Source of the DNA: Ahaetulla prasina
Lineage: Eukaryota; Chordata; Lepidosauria; Squamata; Colubridae
Reading direction: 5' to 3'
NCBI RefSeq assembly: GCF_028640845.1
Contig: NC_080546.1
Location: forward strand, 17,643,020-17,707,019
Length of the DNA: 64,000 nt
The position numbers were made by a program, and so were the translations under genes. Positions 34,359 to 45,510 of this stretch are shown piece by piece (position 1 is the stretch's first letter; the number at the start of each line of letters is the position of its first letter). The notes under the pieces are model-generated. The model saw nothing but the letters and a program-made list of their open reading frames with translations, searched no databases and was not told where the DNA came from.

Positions 34359-35348
34359 GACATTGTGAGCTGAGGCTGCCTCTCATTGTCCAAGGCTTTT
34401 CAGGGAATTGGTGGACAATTGGCAAGTAACAACAGCGGAAGTCTGGACTTTATTTCTTAATATCAGAAGGACAATCAAAAATTTGCAGACAAACATCTGC
34501 CTACAAACCTTAACAACCGGTACAAAAATGCCATAACACCATGTTTACGACTTTCTCCCCAAAACTTACACTTGCACATTTACTTGTAGCTGCTAATCCT
34601 GTTCTCAAGATAATATTGGAACTAGAAGGTCACACGGTTTAACCATTAGTTACTGGATAACTAGACTGCAAGTTATCTAAAAGGTCATAAAAAGCATTCT
34701 AATTAAGATAAATGCTTTATTTACGGGAGACCTGAAATCAACTCTTTCTTTTTTTTTAATCACAAGATGATGCTCCTAATGTGTTTACGTGGTGAGAGTT
34801 GTCCAGCTTCTGTTGCTTTCCTGGAGAGATGGATCCTGCTAATCAGCTTCTACCGTTTCACTTCTTAAAGAATTACAACCCAAAGGAGAACTGTAGTAGA
34901 CAACTTGGAAAAGACACATCTGGTTATTAGCTGCCGTTTGGCAAGTCTCCCTGGATGGGTAAGACAAAAAAATGGCTCAAAGGATGGAATGACTGATGCT
35001 GTGTTTCAGCCAAGCTGCACCCTTCCTTTGAATTCAACAGTAGCATGTTAATACAGACCAAACCTTATGTTGCATAAGAGGGTATGAGTTAGGTTACCAA
35101 GCAAGCCACAGATAGTTACCACAGAACTATTTCTAAAAACATGATTGAGTGCCAACAGCCTATGGCTTTAAGTACTTCAGCAAGACAGCCAAGTTTTTTT
35201 TTTTCAAACAAAACCAAACCAAATAAAACAACCTCACTCTGCATCCTGACAATATGTATTCAAACTTGAATGCTATTTTCATCAAGACGTAAGTCTGAAC
35301 AGAACCTGATAACTATGCCTGTTGGGGTCGTGGTGGTGGTGGTTATTT
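34359..35348. other. Intron, no feature recognised
   Basis: AT-rich; nothing identified beyond poly-T/A runs. Confidence 0.45.
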
Positions 35349-35655
35349 CTTAAGGTAAAGGTTTCGTTTGACAAGTCATGTCCGACTCTTGGGGGGCAGT
35401 GCTCAACTCTGTTTCTTAGCCAAGGGAGCCGGGAGTCTGAAGATGCTTTCGTGGTTAGGTGGCCAGCATGACTATAGGCCAGGTGCACAGAATGCTGTTA
35501 GCTTCCCACTGAAGTGGTACCCATTTATCTATTTACATTTGCATGCTTTGGAGCTGTTAGGTTGGCAGGAGCTGCGGTAACGGGAACTCATCCCGTCATG
35601 CAGCGTTTGACTCTTGAACCCAGCTTCTGCAACCTCTGACCCACCATGCCCTTGG
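35349..35655 (-). mobile_element. Sauria-type SINE, diverged
   Basis: Tail TAAGGTAAAGGTTTCG, body TGTCCGACTCTTGGGGGGCA and AGCATGACTATAGGCCAGGT, decayed head near 35600-35650. A second head-only fragment with TCAGCTTTCCAGCTGACAAG lies at 35930-35998. Confidence 0.78.
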
Positions 35656-37057
35656 GTAACTTCTTAGTCACCTGGAAATAATTGTTTATTCACCCTAAGT
35701 GACCCAGTGAGCTGTTTTTAAACTAATGTAAAACAACAACAAACCAGCTCTAAAGATTTGCCATATTCTGGATGCTAGTCTCAGATTTTAAGAAATCAGA
35801 AAAAAAAAGTTGCATTGCACATAAGCGAGCAAGCCCTTTTCACACTGATTAGTATTGTCCTATGGGGAGGAAAAAGCTTTGCAAATGGTAAGTTTACTTC
35901 ATTAACACTGCTTTTTTGTCAAAAAGCACTTGAGCTTTGAACTCAGATTGTCAGCTTTCCAGCTGACAAGGTCAGTCTTTAACCATCCTGCTATATGGCA
36001 TATCTAATAAAATTATTTTTGAAATTCACATTATTTTATCTTTATCATGCCATACATTTCCTTGCCATCCAAACCTCAGATTATGAACTTCTAGCTCTAA
36101 ATGTCTCTGCTTTCTCAGAGACATCTATGGTTTCATCCAAAATAAACAGCAAGCAGTGAAATAGAATTGCAAATCCAGCTAACCCAACCCTCCTCATTCC
36201 AATATTATAGAAAGAAGAGTATTAGAATTAATAGGTTAGAATTGTAAAACGGTCAGAGTCATTTGGCTGAGATCAGTGCCTATAAAAATCAAATAAATAA
36301 TGATGTAGCTTTAGAGAGAGGGGCTAAAATATAATTGTATTTATAACTGCTGTGAAGCATATATAAGAAGCCACTGCTTTGTATCTTTTTTCTATTCCTT
36401 AACTTCTTTTTATTTTTGCTTTCTCTTTGCTTTATTTCTTTTTCTCAGTTATATTAATTTGTAGGTGTTTGTATCTTCTTTTAAAAAGGTTTCAGGAACT
36501 ATTATATAATTAAAAAAATCCAGAGAAGTGAAGTTCAAAGTATTTGTTATTGGGCTTATCTGGAAGAAACAGGTATAAATAATCAATCTGCAATCCTGGT
36601 TAAAAACAAGTGACTATAATGATACCAGAAGACCAATTTCCTGTGCCCTCTGTATATACACCACTTTTCTAAGTGAAGGGCCATTAAAGAACTGATGGGA
36701 GATTACGTATCAGTTTAATTGGTCACAAGTCAAAAAAATCAACTCCGTGACCAATCCAGTCAGTGTAAAATGGGCCTGAAGCTATTTAGATTATCTTGTG
36801 TTCCAACTTAATTATTTGCAGGTGGCCATAAAAAAACCTACTTGGTCACGTAGGCTGTTTCATAGTGTTTCTGGCTTTGCTAACAGTTGCTAGAAGAATG
36901 CTGTTAGATGCTCTGGACGACTCGGCTCCAAATGACTCCAATGAAACAAAACTTTACAAAACTTTGATGATTAGGGCCATAGGTAAACATTTTGATTTTA
37001 AGTCATTGACAAGCAATGACTTAAAATAGTTTGAGCCATTTCATGCCTGGGGAAATC
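35656..37057. other. Intron, mostly unidentified
   Basis: Apart from the SINE head fragment at 35930-35998 nothing is recognised. Confidence 0.45.
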
Positions 37058-37152
37058 TGTGTATGTGTGTGTGTGTGTGAGAGAGAGAGAGGGGTGGGGG
37101 TGGGAGGGAGAGAGAAAGAGAGAAAATGAGTGAGAATATAAGAGAGCGAGCA
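37058..37152 (+). repeat. (TG)n(GA)n compound microsatellite
   Basis: TGTGTGTG run at 37063-37078 passes directly into GAGAGAGA and degenerate purine repeats. Confidence 0.9.
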
Positions 37153-37766
37153 AGAGCATTAATGTTTTTAAAATGTGCTAAGCCAGGGCATATTCTACTA
37201 TTTTTATGTATTTTCTGCCTCAAAAAGATTTGGGAACTGTAAGGCAAATTTCAGAAATGTACTCACTCTGGCCTTCCATACACAAAAAGGAGAAAGAGAG
37301 GCCACCTCCAGCATATGTGAGAGCTTTGATCTGCTGTGGTTAGGGAGTATCAAATGGTGGGATCCAGAAGGTAGCAGCTTATAAAGCTTGCATTTATGTT
37401 TTCTATTAGCAACTCATACCAGGTCACATCTTCAATCACATCTCTATCGAATCCTACTTCTTTCCTCAATTCAGCTGACTCAGTGAGTCATCTGCCTATA
37501 CATGGATGGCAACTTCCACCAACCCTAATAGCATGGCTTATTGCATGTTGGCGAAGGATGATGGGAAGCAAGAAAAGCTCTGAAATCTTGAACAACCAAT
37601 GGAAAAGGACCTATGAATTGGCTGAAAAGACCCCACTTTGAAATCAGGGTTAACTAAATATGCCTTATGGGCATAGGTATGGAGGGGAAGATTGTAGTAT
37701 GACATAAGAGGTGAAGACCAAAACATTTGATGGAACTTCCTTCAGGAAATCCATTTTTACCCTAAG
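37153..37766. other. Intron, no feature recognised
   Basis: Nothing identifiable. Confidence 0.4.
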
Positions 37767-38105
37767 GAAAAGGTAAAGGTTCCCTTCACTAGTCATTCCT
37801 GATTCTAGGGAGCGGTGCTCATCTCCATTTCAAAGCCAAAGAGCCAGCGCTGTCCGAAGATGTCTCCGTGGTCATGTGGCTGGCATGGCTCAACGCCAAA
37901 GGCACACGGAACGCTGTTATCTTCCCACCAAAGGTAGTCCCCATTTTTCTACTTGCATTTTTAACGTGCTTTCAAAGGTTGGCAGAAGCTGGGATAAGTA
38001 ACGGGAGCTCACCCCATTACGCAGCACTAGGGATTCAAACCGCTGAACTGCCAACCTTTCAGTTGACAAGCTCAATGTCTTAGTCACTGAGCCACCGCGT
38101 CCCTA
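37767..38105 (-). mobile_element. Sauria-type tRNA SINE
   Basis: Near full-length minus copy: AAAGGTAAAGGTTCCC tail, GGAGCGGTGCTCATCTCC, AAGGCACACGGAACGCTG, head AGTCACTGAGCCACCGCGTC. Confidence 0.87.
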
Positions 38106-38153
38106 TTTTTTACCTACACAATTTTTACCCTACACAAGGAAATAATAAACTGA

Positions 38154-38400
38154 AGAGCCAATTTGGTGTGATGGTTAAGGTGCAGGCCTAGAAACAAGGA
38201 GGCAGTGAATTCTAATCTTGCTTTAAGCATCAAAGCCAGCTGGGTGACTTCGGGCCAGTTACTCTCTCAACCCATCTCACAAGGTTGTTATTGTGGAGTA
38301 AACAGAAGGACGAGGAAGGAGTGTTATGTACGTTCGCTGTCCTGAGTTACTTATAAAGTAATAAAGGCAGGATAAAAACCTAATAAATACATGATACTTC
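38154..38400 (+). mobile_element. tRNA-derived SINE (GGTTAAGGTGCAGGC family)
   Basis: Head TGTGATGGTTAAGGTGCAGG, middle GCTGGGTGACTTCGGGCCAG, 3' part CACAAGGTTGTTATTGTGG and GTACGTTCGCTGTCCTGAGT, tail AATAAAGGCAGG. A second partial copy is at 53691-53870 and an opposite one at 44040-44225. Confidence 0.75.
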
Positions 38401-40499
38401 AATTGTATTGTATAAATGAATGATTAACCATTGGACCTAACTAATAATAATGACAGCAAACATTCCCTTTCATACACAGTAATCTGTTAGCATTATAAAA
38501 GCAATTATGCTATGTTTACCATCATGAGTTTCAAAGCATGACTGATGTTATAGCCAAGCCAAGTTTGATAAGAGTAAGAATATTTTCCTCAGAAGAAAAA
38601 AAAAGAAGAAACCATATGCTGAACTCTTTCTGAGTCTGTTTTGCCATAACAACTTACTCCTTTTCTCATCAGTTCCTTAAGATAAACGATAAGCCTCTGG
38701 AGGATTTCAGGAGGGCACTATTTCAATCTGCAAACAGGGTGATTAAATTTTCTGCTATACAAAAGAATTCCCTTGCACAATGCACATAATTTTACCTACT
38801 TAAATTTATTAGCTGCTGGAATCTGCCAAGGAAAAGATTAAATCAGAAAAATCAACCCGGAATATTAGTTTACTGTGGGACAGATTTTTCATTAAGTGAA
38901 TTTTCACCTATGTTTTGAAACATTTCTGTCTTGGCGCTAGGCCAGAAGTTTCCAAACTTGGCAACTTTAAGAACCTGGACTTCAGATCCCAGAATTCCTC
39001 AGCCAGCCATGCTGAGGGAGTTGAGGTCCATGCTTCAATAGAGGAATTCTGGGAGTTGATGTCCATCGCTGCTAAATTTGGAGACCCCTGCCACTAGGTC
39101 ATAGATTCCTCCACTGCAGAGATCAAAAAGCTTCAGATATGGATGGTCTTCAAACATCTAGAACCACCAATGGGGAATGGATGGCATGACCTACAAGATC
39201 AACCTCATCTGAAAGGGGGAAGATCTATAGTTTGTGAGAATTCAGATAAATTTGGGAGAGCAATCGGTTTCTGAAATATGAAATATGAATAATTCTGCAC
39301 CATATTGTCCCTCAGCTCAAATATAGTAAATGTCAAAGTTAATAGTAGTTAATAATAAACTAAAAGTTAATTTAAGAGAGTTTTATAAGAAATATCCATT
39401 TACAAAACAAAACAGGAAGACTACTTTTTGAGCCCATGGCACTCCCACACTGACCTCTAAGCTAAACATTTCACTTCCCAAAACAAAAAACAGTAAATGA
39501 AGATTTTTCAGCACAGAAAAGCTACTAATGTATTTCATATATTTTCAGATAAGTTTTCAAATGAAGGCTGATAAACAGGCACTTTGTCTACACTGGTCAG
39601 GATTGTCAAGCAATTAAAAAGAAAGATGTTTTGCACAAAACAAAGTTATTCATTTAAAAAACCAACCAACCAACCAAATTAATACAGTCAAAATGAAAGT
39701 TTTTGGAGAATATGATTATTGCAAAGCAAAATCTGGTTTGTTGGTCAATCCCTGATTTTTTCTTACTGCTCTAAAGGAAAGGTACGCAGGCAATTTTTAA
39801 TGTATTTTTTTCTTACGGTAACATTAAAAAGCTCAAAAAATTATGTAAGAAGCAATATTAATATTACATCACTTTCTTCAGATTATAATCTTTATGTGTC
39901 ATATTTAAACAAGGCAAAGGAACATGCTCTAATAAATATGCTTGGAAATTCAGCCAGGTCAACACATTAAGCAATTATTAATGTGTTTACAAACTTGTAA
40001 AATATCTTTTAAACTATCTTTTTAAGTAGTTTATTATACTATATTCTATTTTGTACAAACTTTACTCTCAATTTCAACTACATGTAAGAGAAGAAACTAT
40101 TGTCCTGAGTTAAATAATCACAAATAACCTCAAGGCAACTTAGAGAAGAAACAGTTGGCAAGGAAGATCAACAGAGTAATATTTCATAGAGCAAACACTT
40201 GTTCCTAGCCGCCTGCTCTGCTTGCAGTATAATGTTACATCGTAATAAATTGCATTTCACTCTTGGACATGTGTACTGAACACTGCTTAATTAAAAGATA
40301 ATTTATTTCTATCTAACTGTATCTAACCCTGAAGGAGAAAAGACCTATGGGCATCTTTGTGGAAAAAGAAACAAAAAAGGAGAAAAATGTGCATTCTTTG
40401 CTCCTTGTAAAAACTGTTTTTCTTCCCCAAACATAAAACTCTGTATTTAGGTTCGTACAAACGCACACTAGTGCTATCTATAGTAATCTAGAATTAAGG
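38401..40499. other. Intron with one decayed hAT palindrome (38943-39095) and an AACC run
   Basis: 38943-39095 retains TTGGCAACTTTAAG, TTCTGGGAGTTGATGTCC and GGAGACCCCTG of the palindromic hAT family. 39661-39677 is a short (AACC)n. The remainder is unidentified AT-rich intron. Confidence 0.55.
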
Positions 40500-40690
40500 T
40501 GAATTTTCCTGACAGTGAGAACTATGGAAGGGCTTGCCTGCAGAAGCTGTGAATGCTCCATCACTGGAGGCTGTTGAGAAGAGATTTGGACAATAACTTG
40601 TCTGGAATGGCGTAGGGTCTCCTGCCTGAGCAGAGGGTTGGACTAGAAGACCTCCAAGGTCTCTTCCAACTCTGTTATTTTGTTAAATAC
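40500..40690 (+). mobile_element. CR1 LINE 3' end
   Basis: Contains the CR1 3' UTR hallmark CAGAGGGTTGGACTAGAAGA followed by CCAAGGTCTCTTCCAACTCT. No terminal 8-bp repeat run remains. Confidence 0.8.
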
Positions 40691-41017
40691 CATTTATATC
40701 TATTAATAGGAAAAGCCAATCGACTATATTTCTGCAAGTCCAGTAAAGAGGCAGGAAATAAGAAACAACCCATAACAACAGGAGAAGCAAAACATCTGTA
40801 ACAACAAGCCTCAATACAACACGACCTTGTCTAGGAGCCAATTCCATTTAGCATACAGTAATATAGGACACCGGTACACCATCAAATCAACACATATCAA
40901 AGCGACATCGAGAAAATGAACGCTTTTCCTAGAAAAACGGGACGTTCCATTTTACCGTTCGAACTCCCACCAAAGCTTTTTTTTTTTTTTTGGTCCGAAA
41001 AACTTATTTCAGAGCTG

Positions 41018-41100
41018 AAGCAGCTTCTCGCACGAGAAGCGAAACGTCTTCAAAGAAAAAACCAGAAAGTCCAGTTGCCTTAGCACCTTTGGGACTTTTT
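41018..41100 (+). repeat. GATGAGAAGC-family repeat fragment
   Basis: Has GAGAAGCGAAACGTCTTCAA and AGTCCAGTTGCC, as at 7.1 and 44.9 kb; here the hairpin CTTCTCGCACGAGAAG is perfect. Confidence 0.6.
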
Positions 41101-41205
41101 TTGTTTTGTTCCAAAAACAGAACGATTTCATTTTTTGCTAAAGATAAGAAAGTGTGTGGGGGTGGGTGGGTTTGATCGATAGCCGAGGCTTTACACAGTA
41201 TAGAG

Positions 41206-41311
41206 CAGGGGTCTCCAACCTTGGCCACTTAAAGCCTGGAGGACTTCAACTCCCAGAATTCTGGGAGCTGAAGTCCTCCAGGCTTAAAGTGGCCAAGGTT
41301 GGAGACCCCTG
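41206..41311. mobile_element. hAT palindrome MITE, near-perfect, next to the alternative exon
   Basis: 106 bp, CAGGGGTCTCCAACCTTGG to its complement, flanked by GTATAGAG (41198-41205, 41312-41319). Arms are nearly identical, so insertion is recent or gene conversion keeps them alike. It lies 112 bp into the first intron of the short FAM13A transcript. Confidence 0.9.
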
Positions 41312-41424
41312 GTATAGAGAAAATATTTTTGCAGGCAGCTTGGCGCGACAGCTTTGCACCCACACTCCCTTCAAAACAGACAACAAACCCAAGTTAAGGC
41401 TCTTTTTCCCCCCTCCTTCTTTAC

Positions 41425-41453
41425 CTTTGCAGAGAGACGATCTCCAAAGCCAT
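41425..41453 (-). CDS. FAM13A: FAM13A alternative first coding exon (short isoform start)
   Basis: On the minus strand ATG at 41453-41451 opens MALEIVSLQ followed by AG and the donor GTAAAG (GT at 41424-41423). The exon therefore leaves in phase 2, exactly as the long-isoform exon at 63731 does, and joins the exon at 30124 to give MALEIVSLQ-SSQEDERPL. The short human isoform starts with a closely similar nonapeptide before SSQEDERPL (from memory), so position, length, phase and sequence all agree. The start context is strong (G at -3, G at +4). The exon sits in a CpG-rich block that would be its promoter and 5' UTR. The same frame stays open upstream to an ATG at 41894, but that stretch has no recognisable homology and runs through a poly-Phe homopolymer, so I take 41453 as the start. 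Confidence 0.87.
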
Positions 41454-42430
41454 GCCGGAAAAAAGTGTCCCGCGAGAGCGAGCGAGCGAGCTGGTGCTTG
41501 GGAGCTTTTCGATTCCTTCCGCCTCTTGCAGCGGGACCGGGCTTCTCCTCCACCACACCCCTCTCGCACGATTGTCTTTGCCCCGCAGGCACCAGCCGCC
41601 TGTCAAGCCTCTTGACTTCCCTTGCAAAAAAAAAAAAAACCTCCCTTGGCTTCGCCTTCCTGCTCCAGTGATCGGCTTGCCAGTTTCCGGCGCGCACGGC
41701 TCGACTGGGCAGCTGTCTGTCTGTCTTGCACGCGAGCGCGGAGAAGGCGCCAGGTCCCAGCCGGCAGGAGGGCTTTCCCCCTTTTCTGGCCGCGGAGATG
41801 CCGCGCTCTCCCCCCGCCTCCCTCCCTCTTTGAACTTTTGTTCCCGAGGAACCACCAGCAGCTCCAGCCTCCTGCAGCCAATTAAGTGCCGCAACCGGGA
41901 ACAGCCGGTTCAGCCGATCCGCTCCCCGAGTAACTTGAAACTTTTTCCTTCGCCCGCTTGTCCATGCGACCAATCATGGATTGCGGGGCGCCGAAGCTGG
42001 AGAGGCAGGCGGGACGGATCCTCTCCGCCTTCCTTCAGCCTTCAACGCGCTTTTGGAGGCGTGGGGACTGCAGACGCCAGCCTCCCCCGGGCGCAGCCGA
42101 GGGTTGATTTGCAACCAGGCGCCCGCTGCGGTTTCAGTCGGTGCTTCCTTTAACCCGCGTCGCTTTAACTTGGAGAACTCAAGGCGGCGTGTGTGTGTGT
42201 GTCACACACGTGCGTGGATGGTTGCCAGGTCCATCCCTGGGCTATGAAACAGCCTGGCCCAAGGGAGGCCGATTAAGGGTGATCTAAGTCCGGCTCTCTC
42301 GTCCCCCACCGAATCATTAAGCACTCTGCCCCGCTTTCCGAAATCGTGGGTAGCTCGCTTCCTTGTGGGCAGTGGATTATGGTTACTGTAGTTCAACAAC
42401 CCCCACTCTCAGGAGGGCGCAGCCATGCCG
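41425..42430 (-). promoter_or_regulatory. FAM13A: CpG-rich internal promoter / 5' UTR of short FAM13A isoform
   Basis: The block is strongly GC- and CpG-rich against AT-rich intron on both sides, and it abuts the alternative first exon. It contains CCAAT at 41878-41882 and 41970-41974 and GC-box-like CCCCGCC runs near 41810. No TATA box is placed convincingly, which suits a CpG-island promoter with dispersed starts. The transcription start cannot be fixed from sequence. A second GC-rich patch follows at 43110-43630, beyond two SINEs. CpG promoters are often bidirectional, so an antisense transcript to the right is possible but not shown. Confidence 0.75.
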
Positions 42431-42522
42431 GGGGAAGAGGGCATTGGTCTGCACAGCAATGAGAAGCTGGGGCGCGAGGAGCATAGATTCATAAGGTTGG
42501 AAAGGCACCTTTGAGGGACATA

Positions 42523-42855
42523 AGGGACGTGGTAGCTCAATGGCTAAGACGCTGAGCTCGTAGTAGTTCAGCAGTTCGAATCCCTAATAATGGGGTGAGC
42601 TCCCGTTATTTGTCCCAGCGTCTACCCACCTAGCAGTTCAAAAGCACGTTAAAAAATGCAAGTAGAAAAATAGGGACCACCTTTGGTGGGAAGGTAACAG
42701 AGTTCCGTGCGCCTTTGGCGTTGAGTCATGCCGGCCACATGACCACGGAGACGAATTCGGACAGCACTGGCTCTTCGGCTTTGAAACGGAGATGAGCACC
42801 GCTCCCTAGAGTCGGGAATGACTAGCACAGATGTGCGAGGGGAACCTTTACCAAC
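42523..42855 (+). mobile_element. Sauria-type tRNA SINE
   Basis: The only plus-oriented copy. Head GGTAGCTCAATGGCTAAGAC and B box AGTTCGAATCC, BovB-like end CCTAGAGTCGGGAATGAC, tail GGGGAACCTTTACC. It sits upstream of the CpG promoter block relative to FAM13A transcription. Confidence 0.88.
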
Positions 42856-42982
42856 CCCCTGCTTCGAGCAGGAGACTCTTAAAACAAGGGTCTGGTTCTA
42901 CCGTTTGTTCTGTGCAAGGGGCTTTCCTCGGTATAGGGAAAAATCTTTGCTGCCCAAAAGAGCTTTTTCTGCCATGGGAAGG

Positions 42983-43112
42983 ACTAGGTGGCTCAGTCGA
43001 TCAGAAAGATCGGCGGTTCGAATCCCTAGTACGGGTCTCCTGCGTGAGCAGGGGGTTGGACTAGATAACCCCCAAGGTCCCTTCCAACTCCGTTACTGTT
43101 ACACTGTGGTTC
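42983..43112 (+). mobile_element. Chimeric SINE: tRNA-like head joined to CR1 3' tail
   Basis: The head has TAGGTGGCTCAGTCGATC and GCGGTTCGAATCCCTAGT like a tRNA/Sauria head. It passes directly into GCAGGGGGTTGGACTAGATA and CCAAGGTCCCTTCCAACTCC, the CR1 3' end, with no SINE body between. Confidence 0.7.
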
Positions 43113-44039
43113 ACACGGGGGGAGGGGGGAGAAAGACAGCCCGCTCAGCTGCGTTTGGATTGAGGGTCGCCTCGGCGCATAAGGGGCTGCGGGCAGCTGG
43201 TCTGCCTGCTGCAGGGCGACGGGAGGGGTGGGGTGGGGAAGAAATCTCCTGCCCTCCTCCTGGAAATGATTGATTCACGCTAAAGAGGGCAGAAAATGGA
43301 ACACCCCCCCCCTTCAATCCTGCCGCCTTGGGTCCAAAGCTTTTAGTTATAACCGCTTTTGGCTGGAGGAAAGCATCTCACACGCTTCCCATTCAAACAT
43401 GAGGCTTTCCGCGCCGCGGGACTTTGCCACAAGGCAATTGACATCACGTCAAGCACGTTGCTCTCATTCACTGGCGGGGAGGAGGGAGGGAGGGAGAGAG
43501 GCCGGAGGAAACAGACGTGACCAGGACACGCATCACACATACAGCCTGTCCCTTCGCCTTCTGCCAAGCCGCGCCTTTGCGCTTTAGGTAGCAAGCGGTG
43601 CTTTGCGACGCTCCTGCTTAAAAAAAGCCACATTTTAAACTTTCCAACTTTCCTTCCCTAGCAACCAAAACTAGCTGGATAAAGACAATTTAAAAAAAAA
43701 TCTAATTCATGATACAATCCGGCTTCGCGCCCATATTAAAATAAACCATTCAATTACCTGTTGGTTTTACGCATTTTTGATTACTATTTCCCCTTTTATA
43801 TCCTTTGTCGTTAATTTTCTATGGAAATATTGTGATTTTTTCTGGGTTTTGCAGAGGACTGCAAACAGAATAAGTAAACCCAAGATAAAAAAAATCTAAT
43901 TATAGATATTTTATAAACCTAAATAAAATTTGAGCATTCAAAATTGTAGATTTTTTGAACACGCGCATATACTCCAAAACAAGCACTGTTAACAGGCCAA
44001 ATAAATTTTATTTTATGTATTAATTTTCATGCCACTTTT
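43113..44039. other. Second GC-rich patch (to about 43630) then AT-rich intron
   Basis: 43110-43630 is GC-rich with several CpGs and a GGGAGGGAGGGA run, possibly an extension of the promoter region. 43640-44040 is AT-rich with nothing identified. Confidence 0.45.
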
Positions 44040-44225
44040 AATACTTCGTAAGTAACTCAAGGCTTAACGCTCTACTCTTTCCTCCTATTTTCCTCACAAC
44101 AACAATCTTGTGAGGTGGGTTGGGCTGAGAGAGTGACTGGCCCAAAGTCACCCAGTCTGCTGAAGGGGAACTAAAATTCAGTCTCCTAGTTTCTAGCCAG
44201 CACCTTAACTACTACAGCAAAGTCA
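44040..44225 (-). mobile_element. tRNA-derived SINE, minus copy of the 38.2-kb family
   Basis: AACAACAATCTTGTGAGGTG, then GAGTGACTGGCCCAAAGTCA and TAGCCAGCACCTTAACTACT are the complement of the family at 38154. Confidence 0.72.
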
Positions 44226-44382
44226 CTCTATTGCCCTTTGTGAAATGATTTCACTATCTGAGCATTGGGCAAGACATATCTAGTGCAGGTTTAGATTCTG
44301 TGTTTGCCAACAGGAGAAAAACTTCAACCTTGTACAGGTAGTCCTTGGTTGAAGCACCTGGAGGTTCAAAGACGCTCTTAAA

Positions 44383-44811
44383 CAGGGCTGCCAAACTCAA
44401 GGCTCACGGGCCAGATGTGGCCCACGCAGCCACCCTGGAAACAGCGAAGGACTGGCCCGCGGTGCGTCTGCCAATGAAACAGAGCTAGGGAGAGCTGTGT
44501 ACGGTCCTCTCAGGCTTTGTTTTCGGCTGTGGCGGCCTCCTGCAGCCCTCTGCCAACGTGTGTGGTCCCACCCTCGGCTCCATTTTTGCTGGCAGAGGGC
44601 TCAGGAAGCCTTCATGACTGAAAATGGAGCTTGGGAACCCATTTTCATTGGCAGAGTGCTCAGGCCGCCAGGGGCCGCCAACACGAGTGATGTCAAGCTG
44701 GCCCCACCCACCCTAGCCACACCCACTCTGCCCCCGTCCCTGCTAACCACAACCCTGATGCTAACCACAACCCTGATGCAGCCCTCAATAAAATCGAGTT
44801 TGACACCCCTG
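44383..44811. mobile_element. hAT-type MITE (CAGGGCTGCCAAACTC)
   Basis: Right end CGAGTTTGACACCCCTG intact; flanks CTCTTAAA / CTCTAAAA nearly match. Preceded at 44335-44375 by a stub of the Tigger-like MITE terminus. Confidence 0.78.
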
Positions 44812-44872
44812 CTCTAAAAGGATGCAAATGGCCAGCTGTCTGAAAGCAATATAAATTCTTCCATTCCCCACT

Positions 44873-45150
44873 ATCCAGACTGAGCTGAAGAATCTCTTGG
44901 ATGAGAAGCAAAATGTCTTCAAAGGAAAAACAAGAAAGTCCAGTTGCCTCCTGAAAAAGCACCTTTGGGACAACCATGATCTGGATCAGGGGTCTCCAAG
45001 CTTGGTCACTTTAAGACTTGTGGACTACAACTCCCAGAGTTCCTCAGCCAGCTTTGCTGGCTGAGGAACTCTGGGAGTTGAAGTCCACAAGTGTTAAAGT
45101 GACCAAGCTTGGAAACCCCTGACCTGGATGACTAAGAATCTCTACAGACT
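44873..45150 (+). mobile_element. GATGAGAAGC-family repeat split by a hAT palindrome
   Basis: The repeat runs from GACTGAGCTGAAG to GGGACAACCATG, is cut by a hAT palindrome at 44987-45121 (CAGGGGTCTCCAAGCTTGG ends, 8-bp flanks ATCTGGAT / ACCTGGAT), and resumes as GACTAAGAATCTCTACAGAC. Confidence 0.82.
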
Positions 45151-45510
45151 TTTAGTTCATTTAGTGACCATTCAAAGTTACAATGGCATTGAAAAAAGTG
45201 ACTTATGACTGTTTTTCACACCAAACAACCGTTGCAGCACCATGGTCATGTGATCAAAATTCAGATGCTTGGCAACTGACTCGTATTTATGACAGTTGAA
45301 GTGCCCCATGGTCACCTTTTGCGACCTCCTGACAAGCAAAGCCAATGAGGAAGCCAGATTCACTTAATAACCGTGTTAATAACTTAACAACTGCAGAGAT
45401 TGGCTTAACTGTGGCAAGGAAGGTCGTAAAAGATGGCAAACGTCTTGCTTAGCAACAGAAATTTTGGGCTCAGTTGAAGGCCATAAGTCAAGGACTCCTT
45501 GACTTTGCCA
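45151..45510. mobile_element. Tigger-like MITE
   Basis: Starts inside the element at TTCATTTAGTGACC and ends ATAAGTCAAGGACTCC. Opposite orientation to the 33.4-kb copy. Confidence 0.8.

Noticed and set aside
41018..41098. Functional hammerhead at the GAGAAGCGAAACGTC motif
   Set aside because: The CTGATGA half of the core is missing here; only the GAAAC-GTC half is present within a simple hairpin.
41371..41973. 200-codon minus-strand frame overlapping the alternative exon
   Set aside because: It is in a different frame from MALEIVSLQ and reads through the donor site; compositional artefact.
41452..42153. 233-codon plus-strand open frame in the CpG block
   Set aside because: GC-rich sequence lacks stop codons by composition; the translation has no domain, low complexity and no homology I recognise, and it overlaps the minus-strand FAM13A start exon.
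42560..42590. Possible tRNA genes (B-box GTTCGAATCC here and at several SINE heads)
   Set aside because: Each is the head of a Sauria-type SINE with its body and tail attached and no tRNA cloverleaf acceptor.
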